A stretch of 64,000 bases of DNA from Caldilinea sp. CFX5 (GTDB lineage: Bacteria; Chloroflexota; Anaerolineae; Caldilineales; Caldilineaceae): NCBI GenBank assembly GCA_021405325.1, contig QWII01000021.1, positions 62,001 through 126,000 of the forward strand. Reading direction: 5' to 3'. The translations under genes and the position numbers were made by a program. Positions within the stretch are counted from its first letter, which is position 1, and every line of letters starts with the position of its first letter. The notes beneath the pieces are model-generated. The model did not search any database and was not told the origin of the DNA. It was given only the letters and a program-made list of their open reading frames with translations. Below, piece after piece: positions 42,414 to 51,119 of this stretch.

Positions 42414-42460
42414 CATGGGGCAGCGAGAGTAACTCTTTAAGGGTTGGGGGATGTAGAGCG

Positions 42461-42597
42461 TTGGACAGAATCGGTCAGGTTTGATGCAGGTTAGCTAATT
42501 GTTCGATAATCCTTGGAACTTGTCACGCCGGCGGCGATGACCTATAGTTACCGCTTTATTTTCGTAACGTTCATCAAACCTGACCGATCCTGTCCAA
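42461..42597. repeat. Inverted repeat with 24-bp arms and 85-base spacer
   Basis: The arm at 42463-42486 (begins GGACAGAATCGGTCAGG) is inverted at 42572-42595 with one mismatch; TT/AA extends it to 42461-42597. The right side CTGTCCAATTGTGTAACTG resembles the outer arm of the repeat at 29438-29520. The spacer shows no coding frame. Confidence 0.82.
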
Positions 42598-42653
42598 TTG
42601 TGTAACTGTTTGTGTAACTGTCGGCGACGCTTCACCATACGAAGCAAACGCCG

Positions 42654-43916
42654 TTAAGCCGCCACTTTTTCCGGTTTGACATGACCGTTGGCCGTTGTAC
42701 GGGTTAAGACTGGGTTGTCCGAGCCGACTTTGTCCACGGGGATGTCTTTGCGCCAGCGGGAGTCGGTGATGATTTTATCGAGATTGCAGCGATCCTTGTA
42801 GCGCGTCGCCACATTGATGACTTCGCCCAGTAACCCCTCACTGAGTTTGATTGGGTTCAACCCCAGCGCCATGAAGTTATCATTGCGCACTACCAGTTCG
42901 TTCTCGAGCGCCTCGGTGCGCGGATTGACATAGTAGCGAATTTCGGCGCCGGTGAGGCGGGAAACCAGCTCGGCCAGTTGGTGGACACGGTGGGTTTCCG
43001 TCATCTGATTGAAAATTTTCACCCGCTCACCCGGTTGCGGCGCATTACTGATCGCCAGCGAGATACATTGCACCGTATTACGAATGTGGATAAAGGCGCG
43101 CGTCTGGCCGCCGCTGCCATAGATCGTCAGCGGATGACCAACGGCGGCTTCGACCAGGAAGCGATTGAGGACCGTGCCGTAGTCACCTTCGTAATCAAAG
43201 CGGTTGATCAGCGCCGGGTGCATGAGCGTCTCATCGGTATTCGTTCCCCAGACCACGCCCTGGTGCAGGTCGGTAATGCGCACGCCGTCGTTGCGATTGT
43301 AGTAATAGAAGAGGAGCGCATCCAATGTCTTGGTCATGTGATAGATGCTGCCGGGGTGGGGCGGGTAGGGGATCTCAATCTCGTGATCGTTGCCTTTAAT
43401 GTCCACCTTGACCGTTAGGTAGCCTTCGGGAATGGTCATGCCGGCCGTGCCATAGCCATAGACGCCCATCGTCCCTAGGTGAACCAGATGGACATCAACG
43501 CCGGCATCGACAATGGCGCAGAGGACATTGTGGGTGCCGTTGATGTTGTTATCAACCGTATAGCGCTTGTGCTTGGGCGACTTCATGGAATAGGGCGCGG
43601 CCCGTTGTTCGGCAAAGTGAACCATCGCCTTGGGGCGCACGGTGGCGATGAGGTCGCGCAATTCATGATAATCTTCGGCCACATTCAAATTGACAAAGTT
43701 GATCGTCTTCCCGGTAACAGCTTTCCAAGCCGCTAACCGACTTTCAGTCGTTTCAATCGGCGTCAGTGACTGACAGCCAAGCTCAATATCGATTTTGCGG
43801 CGTGATAAATTGTCAACAATGGTGACATCGTAGCCCTCGTTCGAGAGGCGCAAGCTGGTCGGCCACCCACAAAAACCATCGCCGCCCAGTACAATTACTT
43901 TACCCTTTGTCGTCAT
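42654..43916 (-). CDS. sqdB: UDP-sulfoquinovose synthase
   Basis: A 420-residue short-chain dehydrogenase/epimerase-type enzyme. The NAD-binding loop has the sulfolipid-specific form VLGGDGFCGWPTSLRLS. It is followed by IVDNLSRRKIDIELG, FAEQRAAPYSMKSP, LGTMGVYGYG and the Y-x3-K pair in IYHMTKTLDALLFYYY. SqdB/SQD1 joins sulfite to UDP-glucose to give UDP-sulfoquinovose, the head-group donor of the sulfolipid SQDG. The divergent gene at 44311 is the matching glycosyltransferase, so the pathway is complete here. Length is normal. Confidence 0.93.
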   Translation of the reverse strand: MTTKGKVIVLGGDGFCGWPTSLRLSNEGYDVTIVDNLSRRKIDIELGCQSLTPIETTESRLAAWKAVTGKTINFVNLNVAEDYHELRDLIATVRPKAMVHFAEQRAAPYSMKSPKHKRYTVDNNINGTHNVLCAIVDAGVDVHLVHLGTMGVYGYGTAGMTIPEGYLTVKVDIKGNDHEIEIPYPPHPGSIYHMTKTLDALLFYYYNRNDGVRITDLHQGVVWGTNTDETLMHPALINRFDYEGDYGTVLNRFLVEAAVGHPLTIYGSGGQTRAFIHIRNTVQCISLAISNAPQPGERVKIFNQMTETHRVHQLAELVSRLTGAEIRYYVNPRTEALENELVVRNDNFMALGLNPIKLSEGLLGEVINVATRYKDRCNLDKIITDSRWRKDIPVDKVGSDNPVLTRTTANGHVKPEKVAA

Positions 43917-44310
43917 CGTTTTCTCCTTCTACTGTTGGATCGATACACCCCAGTCGGCTCATCATCGTTTTGTTTGCCGGGAAGGCGGGCATACCATTCC
44001 TGTTAATACGCTGTTTGCCGGTCATCTGACCGGGCCTACGGGATACCAGTTGTGGCCCTTCAAGGATAAACGAGGGGGCGGCATTTAACAAAATGATAAA
44101 ATACTTCTGCTCGACAGAATTGCACGCAAAGGACGGTATAGCGTAACATACAGGTAGTAGTTGATTCGTGCTGCGTGATTCGTGAAGTTCTATACTCAGG
44201 TCAGGTAACTATTCAGCCAGAAGCCAGGTTTTTTACCTGCCAAAGAAAAACCTGGTTTCTTCACCTAGCCTGCATAGATACAATTTTTTTTGCTAATAAG
44301 GTAGTGGCAA
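43917..44310. other. Divergent gap of the sulfolipid genes, no gene
   Basis: 394 bases between the divergent sqdB and sqdX genes. It should hold both promoters. A strong ribosome binding site (AGGAGAA) precedes sqdB. A dispersed repeat (44201-44264) occupies the part near sqdX. No credible frame or RNA gene was seen. Confidence 0.55.
44201..44264 (+). repeat. Dispersed repeat, copy 2 of 41266-41347
   Basis: TCAGGTAACTATTCAGCCAG is followed by AAGCCAGGTTTTTTACC and, after a 12-base spacer, AAAAACCTGGTTTCTTCACC. The two halves can pair (CCAGGTTTTT with AAAAACCTGG). It is 18 bases shorter than copy 1. Confidence 0.72.
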
Positions 44311-45480
44311 ATGTCAAATGAGAAACCGCTCAAAATCGCTGTTTTCACCGAAACGTTTCTACCCAAGATCGATGGCATTGTCAGCATTTTATGTCTGATG
44401 TTGCAGCGGCTCCAGGAGCAGGGGCATCAGGTGATTCTCTTTGGCCCCAAGGGCGCACCAAGCGAATATGCCGGCGCTGAAATTGTCGGGGTCGAAGGAT
44501 TGCCGCTGCCCTTCTACCCCGAATTGCGCATTAACATCCCGCGCAAATTTGTCTGGGAGCGCTTACAGGCGTTCCAACCCGACCTGATCCATATGGTCAA
44601 TCCGGTTGTACTGGGTCCGTTTGGTCTCTCCTACGCCAAGAAGCTGGCGGTGCCGACGGTGGCCTCGTTTCACACCGACCTGCCCCGCTATGCCCACCAC
44701 TATGGCGTCGGCTTTGCGGCGCCGGCGGTCTGGAGCTACCTGCGCACCATTCACAACCAGGCCGATGTCAATCTTTGCCCCTCCAGCGCCGTGCGCGACG
44801 AATTGCGCCGCCAGGGGTTTCGGCGCGTGCGCTGGTGGAAGCGTGGCATCGACACCGAACTCTTCCGACCCGGCCCATGTGACGAAGCGGTGCGCAACCG
44901 CCTGACCGCCGGCCATCCTGAAGATTTTCTCGTGATCAATGTGGGGCGCCAGTCACCGGAGAAAGGGCTGAAGGAGATTCGCGACCATCTCTTCGCCGAG
45001 CCGGGGGTGCGTATGGCCTTTGTCGGCGGCGGGCCAAGCCATGAACAGTTGCGTGAACACTACCGCGGCACGCCCACCGTCTTCCCCGGTTTCTTGCGTG
45101 GCGCCGATCTGGTCGCCGCCTATCGCGCCGCCGACGCCTTTATCTTTCCCTCCACGACCGAAACCTTTGGCTTGGTGGCATTGGAGGCAATGGCCTGTCG
45201 GCTGCCGGTAATTGCCGCCAAAGCCGGCGGTGTCGTCGATACCGTGGTGGACGGTGAGAATGGCTTTTTCTATGAGCCAACCCGCCTGGAACAGATCACC
45301 GGGCTAATTGGCCGTCTGCGCACCAACCCGCAGTTGCGCGAAACAATGGCTGAGAATGGCGTCAAACATGCCCAAGGGCGTTCGTGGCGGGCCACGATGG
45401 ACCAACTGATCGACTATTATCGGATCGCCGGCCGGGTCTTTCGCCGTGGCCGACAGCCGCTAGCAACGACGGTGAGTTAA
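44311..45480 (+). CDS. sqdX: Sulfoquinovosyl diacylglycerol synthase (GT4)
   Basis: A 389-residue GT4 enzyme starting MSNEKPLKIAVFTETFLPKI. The SqdX/SQD2 type is seen in DGIVSILCLMLQRLQEQGHQ, FHTDLPRYAHHYG and RRVRWWKRGIDTELFRPG. Donor-site motifs are VGRQSPEKGLKEI and [20 protein letters not shown]. It should move sulfoquinovose from UDP-sulfoquinovose to diacylglycerol at the inner membrane leaflet, giving the anionic lipid SQDG. Divergence from sqdB supports this over other GT4 roles. Its TAA stop shares one base with the ATG of the next gene. Confidence 0.9.
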   Translation: MSNEKPLKIAVFTETFLPKIDGIVSILCLMLQRLQEQGHQVILFGPKGAPSEYAGAEIVGVEGLPLPFYPELRINIPRKFVWERLQAFQPDLIHMVNPVVLGPFGLSYAKKLAVPTVASFHTDLPRYAHHYGVGFAAPAVWSYLRTIHNQADVNLCPSSAVRDELRRQGFRRVRWWKRGIDTELFRPGPCDEAVRNRLTAGHPEDFLVINVGRQSPEKGLKEIRDHLFAEPGVRMAFVGGGPSHEQLREHYRGTPTVFPGFLRGADLVAAYRAADAFIFPSTTETFGLVALEAMACRLPVIAAKAGGVVDTVVDGENGFFYEPTRLEQITGLIGRLRTNPQLRETMAENGVKHAQGRSWRATMDQLIDYYRIAGRVFRRGRQPLATTVS

Positions 45481-46559
45481 TGCAACCGTTTTTCTTCTTT
45501 CGTCACGAAAAGTCCCTCCCTACCCCGCCCCAGCTTGGGGCGGGAACCGTGGGGCGATCGACCGTGCCGCCCCTTAGCAGGAGGAGGGTAGAAGGGGGTG
45601 GATTCGCTGTTACCGTTGTTCAGTGGTGGCTGGCACTGCTCCTCTTGCTTACCGCTTGTGCGCCGGTTGCCGAACCAACACCGCCACCCCCGACCGTGAC
45701 GGCAAGCGTGGCGCCCACAGCAACGGCAACGGTTGTACAACCGACGCCAACGCCGTTGGCTGCCACCGGTCAGTTGGTTGAGGTCAATGGCCGTTCCCTC
45801 TTTCTCGCCTGCGCTGGTGACAAAAAGCCGACGGTTTTGCTGGAAGCCGGTTTAGGTGGCGACCATACCAGTTGGGCATTGGTGCAACCAGCCGTGGCCG
45901 AACTGGCGCGCGTCTGTAGCTATGACCGTGCCGGTTTGGGCGCCAGCGCACCGGCAACCACCCCACGCACCAGCGCCGATGTTGTCCAGGACTTACATCA
46001 ACTGCTGGCCGCCGCCGGTGAAAGCGGCCCCTATCTGCTGGTCGGTCACTCCTTTGGCGGTCTCTTTGTGCGTCATTTTGCCCATACATACCCGGATGAG
46101 GTGGTGGGGATCATTCTAGCGGATGCGGTGCATGAGGCGTGGTGGGAACGCGCCGCGGCGCTGTTACCGCCGCCCACTGCTGAAGAGAATGAACAGTTGC
46201 GGAACTTCCGCCAATATGTTACGAGCGATTATGCTGACCCGGCCCTGAATCCCGAAGGCATCGATATTCCGGCCACGGCCAAAACATTACAAGCGGTCAC
46301 GACCCTGGGTGATATGCCGCTCCTCGTGCTGGTGGCCGGCGTGCCGATGTTGGGTGAGGGGGTGTTGGCGCCGGATCTGACCGGGCAACTCAACCAACTG
46401 TTACAAGAAACGCTGCCGGAGGCATTGACCAAACTCTCTACCCAGAGTTTGCGCATCACCGTTGACAACAGTGGGCACAATATCCCCAAAGAACAGCCCA
46501 ACGTCGTCGTGGCCGCCATCCGCACCGTGCTTGATGTGGTCTGTCAAAACGGCTGCTAA
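45480..46559 (+). CDS. Alpha/beta-hydrolase lipoprotein
   Basis: About 359 residues. A hydrophobic segment with lipobox (WWLALLLLLTACAPV) is followed by a Thr/Pro linker and an alpha/beta-hydrolase domain. The nucleophile is in LLVGHSFGGLFVRHFA. VLLEAGLGGDHTSWALVQPA gives the oxyanion side and DNSGHNIPKEQP the catalytic His. It should be an outward-facing esterase or lipase-like enzyme. The first ATG (45480) makes a long leader before the lipobox, and a perfect CCCGCCCC/GGGGCGGG hairpin lies inside it (45523-45543). A GTG at about 45569 would give a normal signal peptide. It overlaps sqdX by one base and may be cotranscribed. Confidence 0.75.
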   Translation: MQPFFFFRHEKSLPTPPQLGAGTVGRSTVPPLSRRRVEGGGFAVTVVQWWLALLLLLTACAPVAEPTPPPPTVTASVAPTATATVVQPTPTPLAATGQLVEVNGRSLFLACAGDKKPTVLLEAGLGGDHTSWALVQPAVAELARVCSYDRAGLGASAPATTPRTSADVVQDLHQLLAAAGESGPYLLVGHSFGGLFVRHFAHTYPDEVVGIILADAVHEAWWERAAALLPPPTAEENEQLRNFRQYVTSDYADPALNPEGIDIPATAKTLQAVTTLGDMPLLVLVAGVPMLGEGVLAPDLTGQLNQLLQETLPEALTKLSTQSLRITVDNSGHNIPKEQPNVVVAAIRTVLDVVCQNGC

Positions 46560-46618
46560 CCGCTCCTAGCCGGTCCGTGACCGGCGGGGTTGACGCCTCA
46601 CGGACCGGCTAGGAGCGG
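46560..46618. repeat. Perfect 21-bp inverted repeat (CCGGTCCGTGA family)
   Basis: The arm 46560-46580 (begins CCGCTCCTAGCCGGTCC) is exactly inverted at 46598-46618. It starts on the base after the hydrolase stop codon. Same family as 20876-20939 and 48808-48844. Confidence 0.9.
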
Positions 46619-46731
46619 CATAGTTAGGTTAACCAACTTTGTCACAAAGGGTTTGTCACAAAGCGTCTCGGTTGCTCGTCTCCTGTATGGAAGGATCGAT
46701 AATATCTGGTTTCTATAAGGAGCGACCAATC

Positions 46732-47955
46732 ATGAACGAGACGAAACAGACCAAAGTTGTTGTACTGGGTGGCGGCTACGCCGGCACGTTGGCTGCCCTT
46801 AGCATTGCCGGGCGGACAAAGCGGCAAGCCGTCGAGGTTGTGTTGGTGAATGGCGCCGACCATTTTGTCGAGCGCATCCGCCATCATCAACTGGCTGCTG
46901 GTCAGCGGCCAAGTCAACGCTCGTTTACCGACCTACTGGCAGGAAGCCATGTGCGCTTTGTTCAGGGGTGGTGTACGGTGCTGGCGCCAGCACAAAAGCA
47001 GATCACCATGCAGACGCCGAACAATGTTGTTACCCTGGACTATGACTATTTGATTTACGCCCTAGGCAGCAAAAGTGAGACCAGTCGTATTCCGGGTGTT
47101 GCCGACTATGCCCACACGCTGGCCGATGAGACAACCGCTCTGCGTTTACAGCAGCACGCCAAACAACTGATGGCAAAGCGAGGACGTTTTCTGGTCATTG
47201 GCGGCGGCCTCACCGGTATCGAAGCCGCCACGGAGTTGGCCGAAAGCTATCCCGGTTTACAGGTGACGTTGGCGACCAGAGGCAAATTAGGCGCGGCGCT
47301 TTCTCCCGTCGGCGCGGCCCATGTGCACCGGGTCTTTGCCCGGTTGGGGATTACCGTCGTCGAAGATACGACTGTAGAACGGCTGACTGCGCATGCCGCT
47401 GAATGCACGGATGGTCGGCGCTTGCCCTTTGACGGCGCGCTCTGGGCGGGTTCGTTTGTTGTCCCGCCATTAGCGGCGGCAGCGGGGCTACCCGTTGATA
47501 ACAGCGGGCGCCTCCTGGTGGATGCGTCATTACGGGTGGTGAATTACCCTGACATCTACGCCGCCGGTGATGCCGCCGCCACCCCGTTGCGCATGGCCTG
47601 CGCCACCGCTATGCCGATGGGCGCCTATGTCGCTACCCACTTGACGGCGCAACTAAAGGGGCAACCGTTGCCGGCGCCTTTCCGCTTTTCCTACCTGATT
47701 CAATGTGTCAGCTTGGGACGGCATGACGGGCTTGTCCAATTCGTTGAAGCTGATGACAGACCCAAATCACGGATTGTCACCGGTTGGGCGGCGGCACGCA
47801 TTAAGGAGTTTATCTGTCGCTACACCGTTTGGAGCTTGTACCAGGAAAGACGCTGGCCGGGCAGCTACACCTGGCCGCAAGGACGACAAATTGTCGGTGG
47901 GCAACCCGAACAATCACAACAGGTGCGCTATGGACAGCCGGTTACAAACCTTTGA
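46732..47955 (+). CDS. FAD/NAD(P)-dependent oxidoreductase (NDH-2-like)
   Basis: A 407-residue flavoprotein. The FAD motif VVVLGGGYAGTLAALSI is near the N-terminus, the second (NAD) motif is FLVIGGGLTGIEAATELAES, and the end motif NYPDIYAAGDAAATP binds FAD. This is the pyridine nucleotide-disulfide oxidoreductase family and looks most like type II NADH dehydrogenases or related quinone reductases. The ATG at 46732 has AAGGAG 9 bases upstream. The gene overlaps the ECF sigma gene by 26 bases. ECF41-type sigma factors usually sit beside such oxidoreductases, so it is a likely target or partner of the sigma factor. Confidence 0.87.
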   Translation: MNETKQTKVVVLGGGYAGTLAALSIAGRTKRQAVEVVLVNGADHFVERIRHHQLAAGQRPSQRSFTDLLAGSHVRFVQGWCTVLAPAQKQITMQTPNNVVTLDYDYLIYALGSKSETSRIPGVADYAHTLADETTALRLQQHAKQLMAKRGRFLVIGGGLTGIEAATELAESYPGLQVTLATRGKLGAALSPVGAAHVHRVFARLGITVVEDTTVERLTAHAAECTDGRRLPFDGALWAGSFVVPPLAAAAGLPVDNSGRLLVDASLRVVNYPDIYAAGDAAATPLRMACATAMPMGAYVATHLTAQLKGQPLPAPFRFSYLIQCVSLGRHDGLVQFVEADDRPKSRIVTGWAAARIKEFICRYTVWSLYQERRWPGSYTWPQGRQIVGGQPEQSQQVRYGQPVTNL

Positions 47956-48793
47956 GCAACAGCGTCCCCTGCTCTTTTCCATTGCCTATCGCATGTTGGG
48001 TAGTGTGATGGAGGCCGAGGACGCGGTGCAAGAAAGCTATTTGCGCTACATGGCGACCGACGCCGAGGCCATCCAGTCGCCCAAAGCCTTTCTCAGCACG
48101 ATTGTCACCCGGCTCTGTCTGGATCAACTCAAGTCGGCGCGGGTGAAGCGGGAGGAATACTTTGGGCCGTGGCTCCCCGAACCGCTGCTCACCGCCGAGG
48201 CGCCCGATGAATTGCTGGCGCGTCATGAGTCGATTTCCATGGCCTTTCTGCTGCTGCTGGAGACGCTCTCGCCGGTGGAGCGCGCTGTCTTTCTCTTGCG
48301 CGAAGTCTTTGATTACGATTACGACGCCATTGCGCAGATTGTCGGCAAGAGTGAAGCCAACTGTCGCCAATTGCACAGCCGGGCGAAAAAGCATATTCAC
48401 AGCGGTCGTCCCCGCTTCACCCCGTCGCCGCAGGAGCAACAGCAACTGGTCGGCAAGCTATTCGCGGCCATGCAGCTAGGCGACAGCGATGCCTTTGCCG
48501 CGCTCCTCGCTGAAGATGTGGAGCTACGCTCTGATGGCGGCGGCAAAGCGGCAGCAGCAACCCATCCGTTGTATGGGCGGGAAACAGTAATGCGTTTCTT
48601 GCTGGGCATTTACAACCGACGACCACCCAACACAACGGCAGAATTGACCGAAGTCAACGGCGCGCCGGCGTTGGTGGTGCGGGTGGACGGCAAGCTTGAA
48701 AATGTGATGAGTTTTGAGATCGGCAGGGCCGGCGTCAGCGCGATTCGTATTGTGCGGAACCCGGAGAAGCTACGACACTTACAACAGGGGTAA
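47930..48793 (+). CDS. ECF41-type RNA polymerase sigma factor with SnoaL-like extension
   Basis: A 287-residue extracytoplasmic-function sigma factor. Region 2 is FSIAYRMLGSVMEAEDAVQE and region 4 is LSPVERAVFLLREVFDYDYD. A C-terminal SnoaL/NTF2-like domain then follows, carrying the ECF41 hallmarks SDGGGKAAAATHPLYG and the final NPEKL. In ECF41 proteins this extension controls activity in place of a separate anti-sigma factor; no anti-sigma gene is seen here, in agreement. It starts inside the end of the oxidoreductase gene (26-base overlap), so translation is coupled. Confidence 0.92.
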   Translation: MDSRLQTFEQQRPLLFSIAYRMLGSVMEAEDAVQESYLRYMATDAEAIQSPKAFLSTIVTRLCLDQLKSARVKREEYFGPWLPEPLLTAEAPDELLARHESISMAFLLLLETLSPVERAVFLLREVFDYDYDAIAQIVGKSEANCRQLHSRAKKHIHSGRPRFTPSPQEQQQLVGKLFAAMQLGDSDAFAALLAEDVELRSDGGGKAAAATHPLYGRETVMRFLLGIYNRRPPNTTAELTEVNGAPALVVRVDGKLENVMSFEIGRAGVSAIRIVRNPEKLRHLQQG

Positions 48794-48807
48794 CTACTAA
48801 TCCTCTG

Positions 48808-48844
48808 CCCGCTCCTAGCCGGTCATGGGCCGGCTAGGAGCGGG
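48808..48844. repeat. Perfect 15-bp inverted repeat (third CCGGTC family copy)
   Basis: CCCGCTCCTAGCCGG (48808-48822) is exactly inverted at 48830-48844 around TCATGGG. It lies 14 bases after the sigma-factor stop. It shares GCTCCTAGCCGG with the copy at 46560-46618. Confidence 0.88.
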
Positions 48845-48957
48845 CTTGGTAGTTACCAATAGGGAAGCTTTCTCATAGTTAAATCAGCAGGGTTGTCTAT
48901 ACTGATAGATAGCCCTGCTGATAAGCTTTGATTTTACGATGAGAAAGCAACGACCCG

Positions 48958-49446
48958 ATGACAAGTAGCGCACAACACGATAACGTCAATTCACCATCCA
49001 AGAAACCATCCGTGGAAACCCAAATATCCGCTGGGGGCGTTGTTGTACGCCGCGACCACGGGCAGCCAGCACAAGTGGTCTTGATTGCCGTTGGCCCGCA
49101 GCGGCGCTGGCAGTTGCCCAAAGGGTTGCTTGACGGCGACGAAACGCCGGCAGCCGCCGCCACCCGTGAGGTGCGTGAGGAAACCGGCATCGACGGCAAA
49201 CTGGTGGCGCCGCTGGAAACCATCGAATATTGGTATGTCGCCACCCGCCACGGCGTCCGCACCCGTTACCACAAATTTGTGCATTGCTTTCTTTTCGACT
49301 ATGTCACCGGCGATGTCGCTGACCATGATCAAGAAGTCACCGAAGCGCGTTGGGTCACCTTTGACGAAGCGCTCACGTTGCTCACCTTTCCCTCAGAACG
49401 GCGCGTGGTTGAACAAGCGCGCATATTGGTTGAACAGGCCGCCTGA
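48958..49446 (+). CDS. Nudix hydrolase
   Basis: A 162-residue Nudix protein. The full Nudix box lies in GLLDGDETPAAAATREVREE followed by TGI (G-x5-E-x7-R-E-x-x-E-E-x-G). The preceding RRWQLPKG is the usual lead-in. Family members hydrolyse nucleoside diphosphates linked to another group; the RWQLPKG and EARWVTFDEAL context is like Ap4A/ADP-ribose-type or diphosphoinositol-like enzymes. The substrate is not fixed. A single-gene unit, convergent with the serine hydrolase. Confidence 0.9.
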   Translation: MTSSAQHDNVNSPSKKPSVETQISAGGVVVRRDHGQPAQVVLIAVGPQRRWQLPKGLLDGDETPAAAATREVREETGIDGKLVAPLETIEYWYVATRHGVRTRYHKFVHCFLFDYVTGDVADHDQEVTEARWVTFDEALTLLTFPSERRVVEQARILVEQAA

Positions 49447-49522
49447 AGCGTAACAGTACAATCAACCACCAATCAAAAAGATGGCTCTTTCGCTAAGGAG
49501 TGCCACCTTTTTCAAGTGTATC

Positions 49523-50662
49523 TCAATCCAAGTAAATTTCCGCCACTTGTAGCGCGAGACGTGAGTCATTAGGAATAGCGTAGTTCCGATTGAGCAAGAC
49601 AATCACCGACAGTTGTTCTTGTGGAAAGCGGACATAGTCGGCTTGAAAGGCGAGCCAGGCGCCGCTGTGGGCGACATAGGCTCTTTTCTGCCACTTTTCC
49701 AGTTCAAAGGCAAAGCCGTAGCCGGTTTTGCTGCCATCATTCAAGACCCCCGGCTTGAACGCTTCGGCCAGAATTACTTGCTTCACCAATTTATTGCTAT
49801 AAAGAGCCTGATCGTAGCGGTGCAGATCGCCCACGGTTGAATAAACCGAACCGGAGCCGACCAGGCCATCCAGTGGATCAGAATCGTAGGGTTCGCCCGC
49901 TGCCTCTTCATAGCTGTGGGCGACCAGCTTCGCTTTTTGGCGGCGGGCATTAGGCAGTGAAAAGGTCTGCTGCATCCTCAACGGCTGGAAAATGTGCGTA
50001 TCCAGATAGCGAGTGAAGGTCTGCCCGGAGACCCGCGCAATGATCGATCCCAGTAGGTCATAGCCGATGTTGCTATACTCAAACCATTCCCCCGGTTCAC
50101 CCCGCTTGCGCATTTTGGCGAGAACGGCGATTAGATCACCGTTGGTAGGCGTATCTGTGCGCTGGAAGAGCTTGTCGATAATAGTGGTGGTGTAATCCGG
50201 CAGTCCGGAGGTGTGATGCAATAAGTGGCGAATGGTGATCGCCTCGGCCCAAGCCGGCAGTTCGGGGAGGTACATGCGGATCGAGTCGTCATAATCAAGT
50301 TTGCCCTCCTGAAAGAGTTGCATGATGCCAATCGCCGTAAACTGTTTGCCGACCGAACCGATATGAAAGATATGCGCCGGCGTCAAGGCAATGCCCTCTT
50401 CAACATCAGCCAGACCATACGCCGCTTGATAAAGAATTTTGTTCTGGTGGATCACGATAACCACCGCGCCCGGCTCGTTGCCGGCAATAAAGGCGGTAAA
50501 CAGGCGATCGACCGCGCTGGCTTTTTCCGCCCCGCTGGTCGCTACCGGTGCAGCAAGAATAGGCGAGGCCCTACTCCAGGCATAGTTGTCGCCAGCCAGA
50601 AACGCTACCAACCAGAGTAGGAGCAGTGCACGCTGTAGACGTTGTTTTGATAGATGCTCCAT
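49523..50662 (-). CDS. Secreted serine hydrolase of the beta-lactamase/CubicO family
   Basis: A 379-residue exported protein with a signal (RALLLLWLVAFLAGDNYAWS). The SxxK nucleophile pair is in FHIGSVGKQFTAIG, the YxN motif in FEYSNIGYDLLGS and the third box (HSGAW) near the end. The LLHHTSGLPDY stretch is typical of the class C beta-lactamase-related esterases/peptidases (serine hydrolase family S12). It could be a peptidase, esterase or D-Ala peptidase; substrates vary widely. The ATG at 50662 has a strong AGGAGG site; the frame is open further upstream but lacks support. Confidence 0.88.
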   Translation of the reverse strand: MEHLSKQRLQRALLLLWLVAFLAGDNYAWSRASPILAAPVATSGAEKASAVDRLFTAFIAGNEPGAVVIVIHQNKILYQAAYGLADVEEGIALTPAHIFHIGSVGKQFTAIGIMQLFQEGKLDYDDSIRMYLPELPAWAEAITIRHLLHHTSGLPDYTTTIIDKLFQRTDTPTNGDLIAVLAKMRKRGEPGEWFEYSNIGYDLLGSIIARVSGQTFTRYLDTHIFQPLRMQQTFSLPNARRQKAKLVAHSYEEAAGEPYDSDPLDGLVGSGSVYSTVGDLHRYDQALYSNKLVKQVILAEAFKPGVLNDGSKTGYGFAFELEKWQKRAYVAHSGAWLAFQADYVRFPQEQLSVIVLLNRNYAIPNDSRLALQVAEIYLD

Positions 50663-51119
50663 ACGTATCCTCCTGTGAAATAGCCCGAGTCTTCCCGACC
50701 ATCGCCAGTACATATTGTAGGTGATCCAACTACTTTCCTGCAACGCTTTGACCTCGCCCCAACCACTCTGCGCCGCTTTGCGATGGTGACCAGCAAGCTT
50801 TTACAGTGTAAACTGTTGTTACACAAACGTGTCAGTCAAGTAGAAAGCTGATACAATCGCACGCTATACACGTTGATTAAAGGCGGCTATCCCCACCTTC
50901 GCGCCGAGGCCGCGGTTGCCGGTGTCGGCCGACCCTGCTACCGTAACAAAACAATTGCGCCAGAAATTTGCCGCAAACAACGTTTATCTCTACAAATGAT
51001 TTTCCCAACGGATGACAAACAGCGCCAGTCACAGACATCACAACCCGCTTTTCTATTGGCTGCCGACTCTCATCCGTGGTTCTTACTCTATCTGTATTGT
51101 TCATAAAGGAGTTTATGCT
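50663..51119. other. 457-base divergent gap, no gene
   Basis: This gap separates the serine hydrolase (minus) and the caspase-like gene (plus). A possible -10 (TACAAT, 50852-50857) points rightward but its -35 is weak. An AAAGGAG site lies at 51105-51111. I see no RNA gene or large repeat. Confidence 0.45.

Larger units (their letters stand above)
42176..42653. other. 478-base gap with two large inverted structures, no gene
   Basis: The gap between sqdB and the OmpR-type gene (both minus) holds a cruciform-like element at 42338-42432 and a second inverted repeat at 42461-42597, listed separately. The 150 AT-rich bases next to 42175 probably contain the promoter of the regulator. No coding frame is credible. 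Confidence 0.6.
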
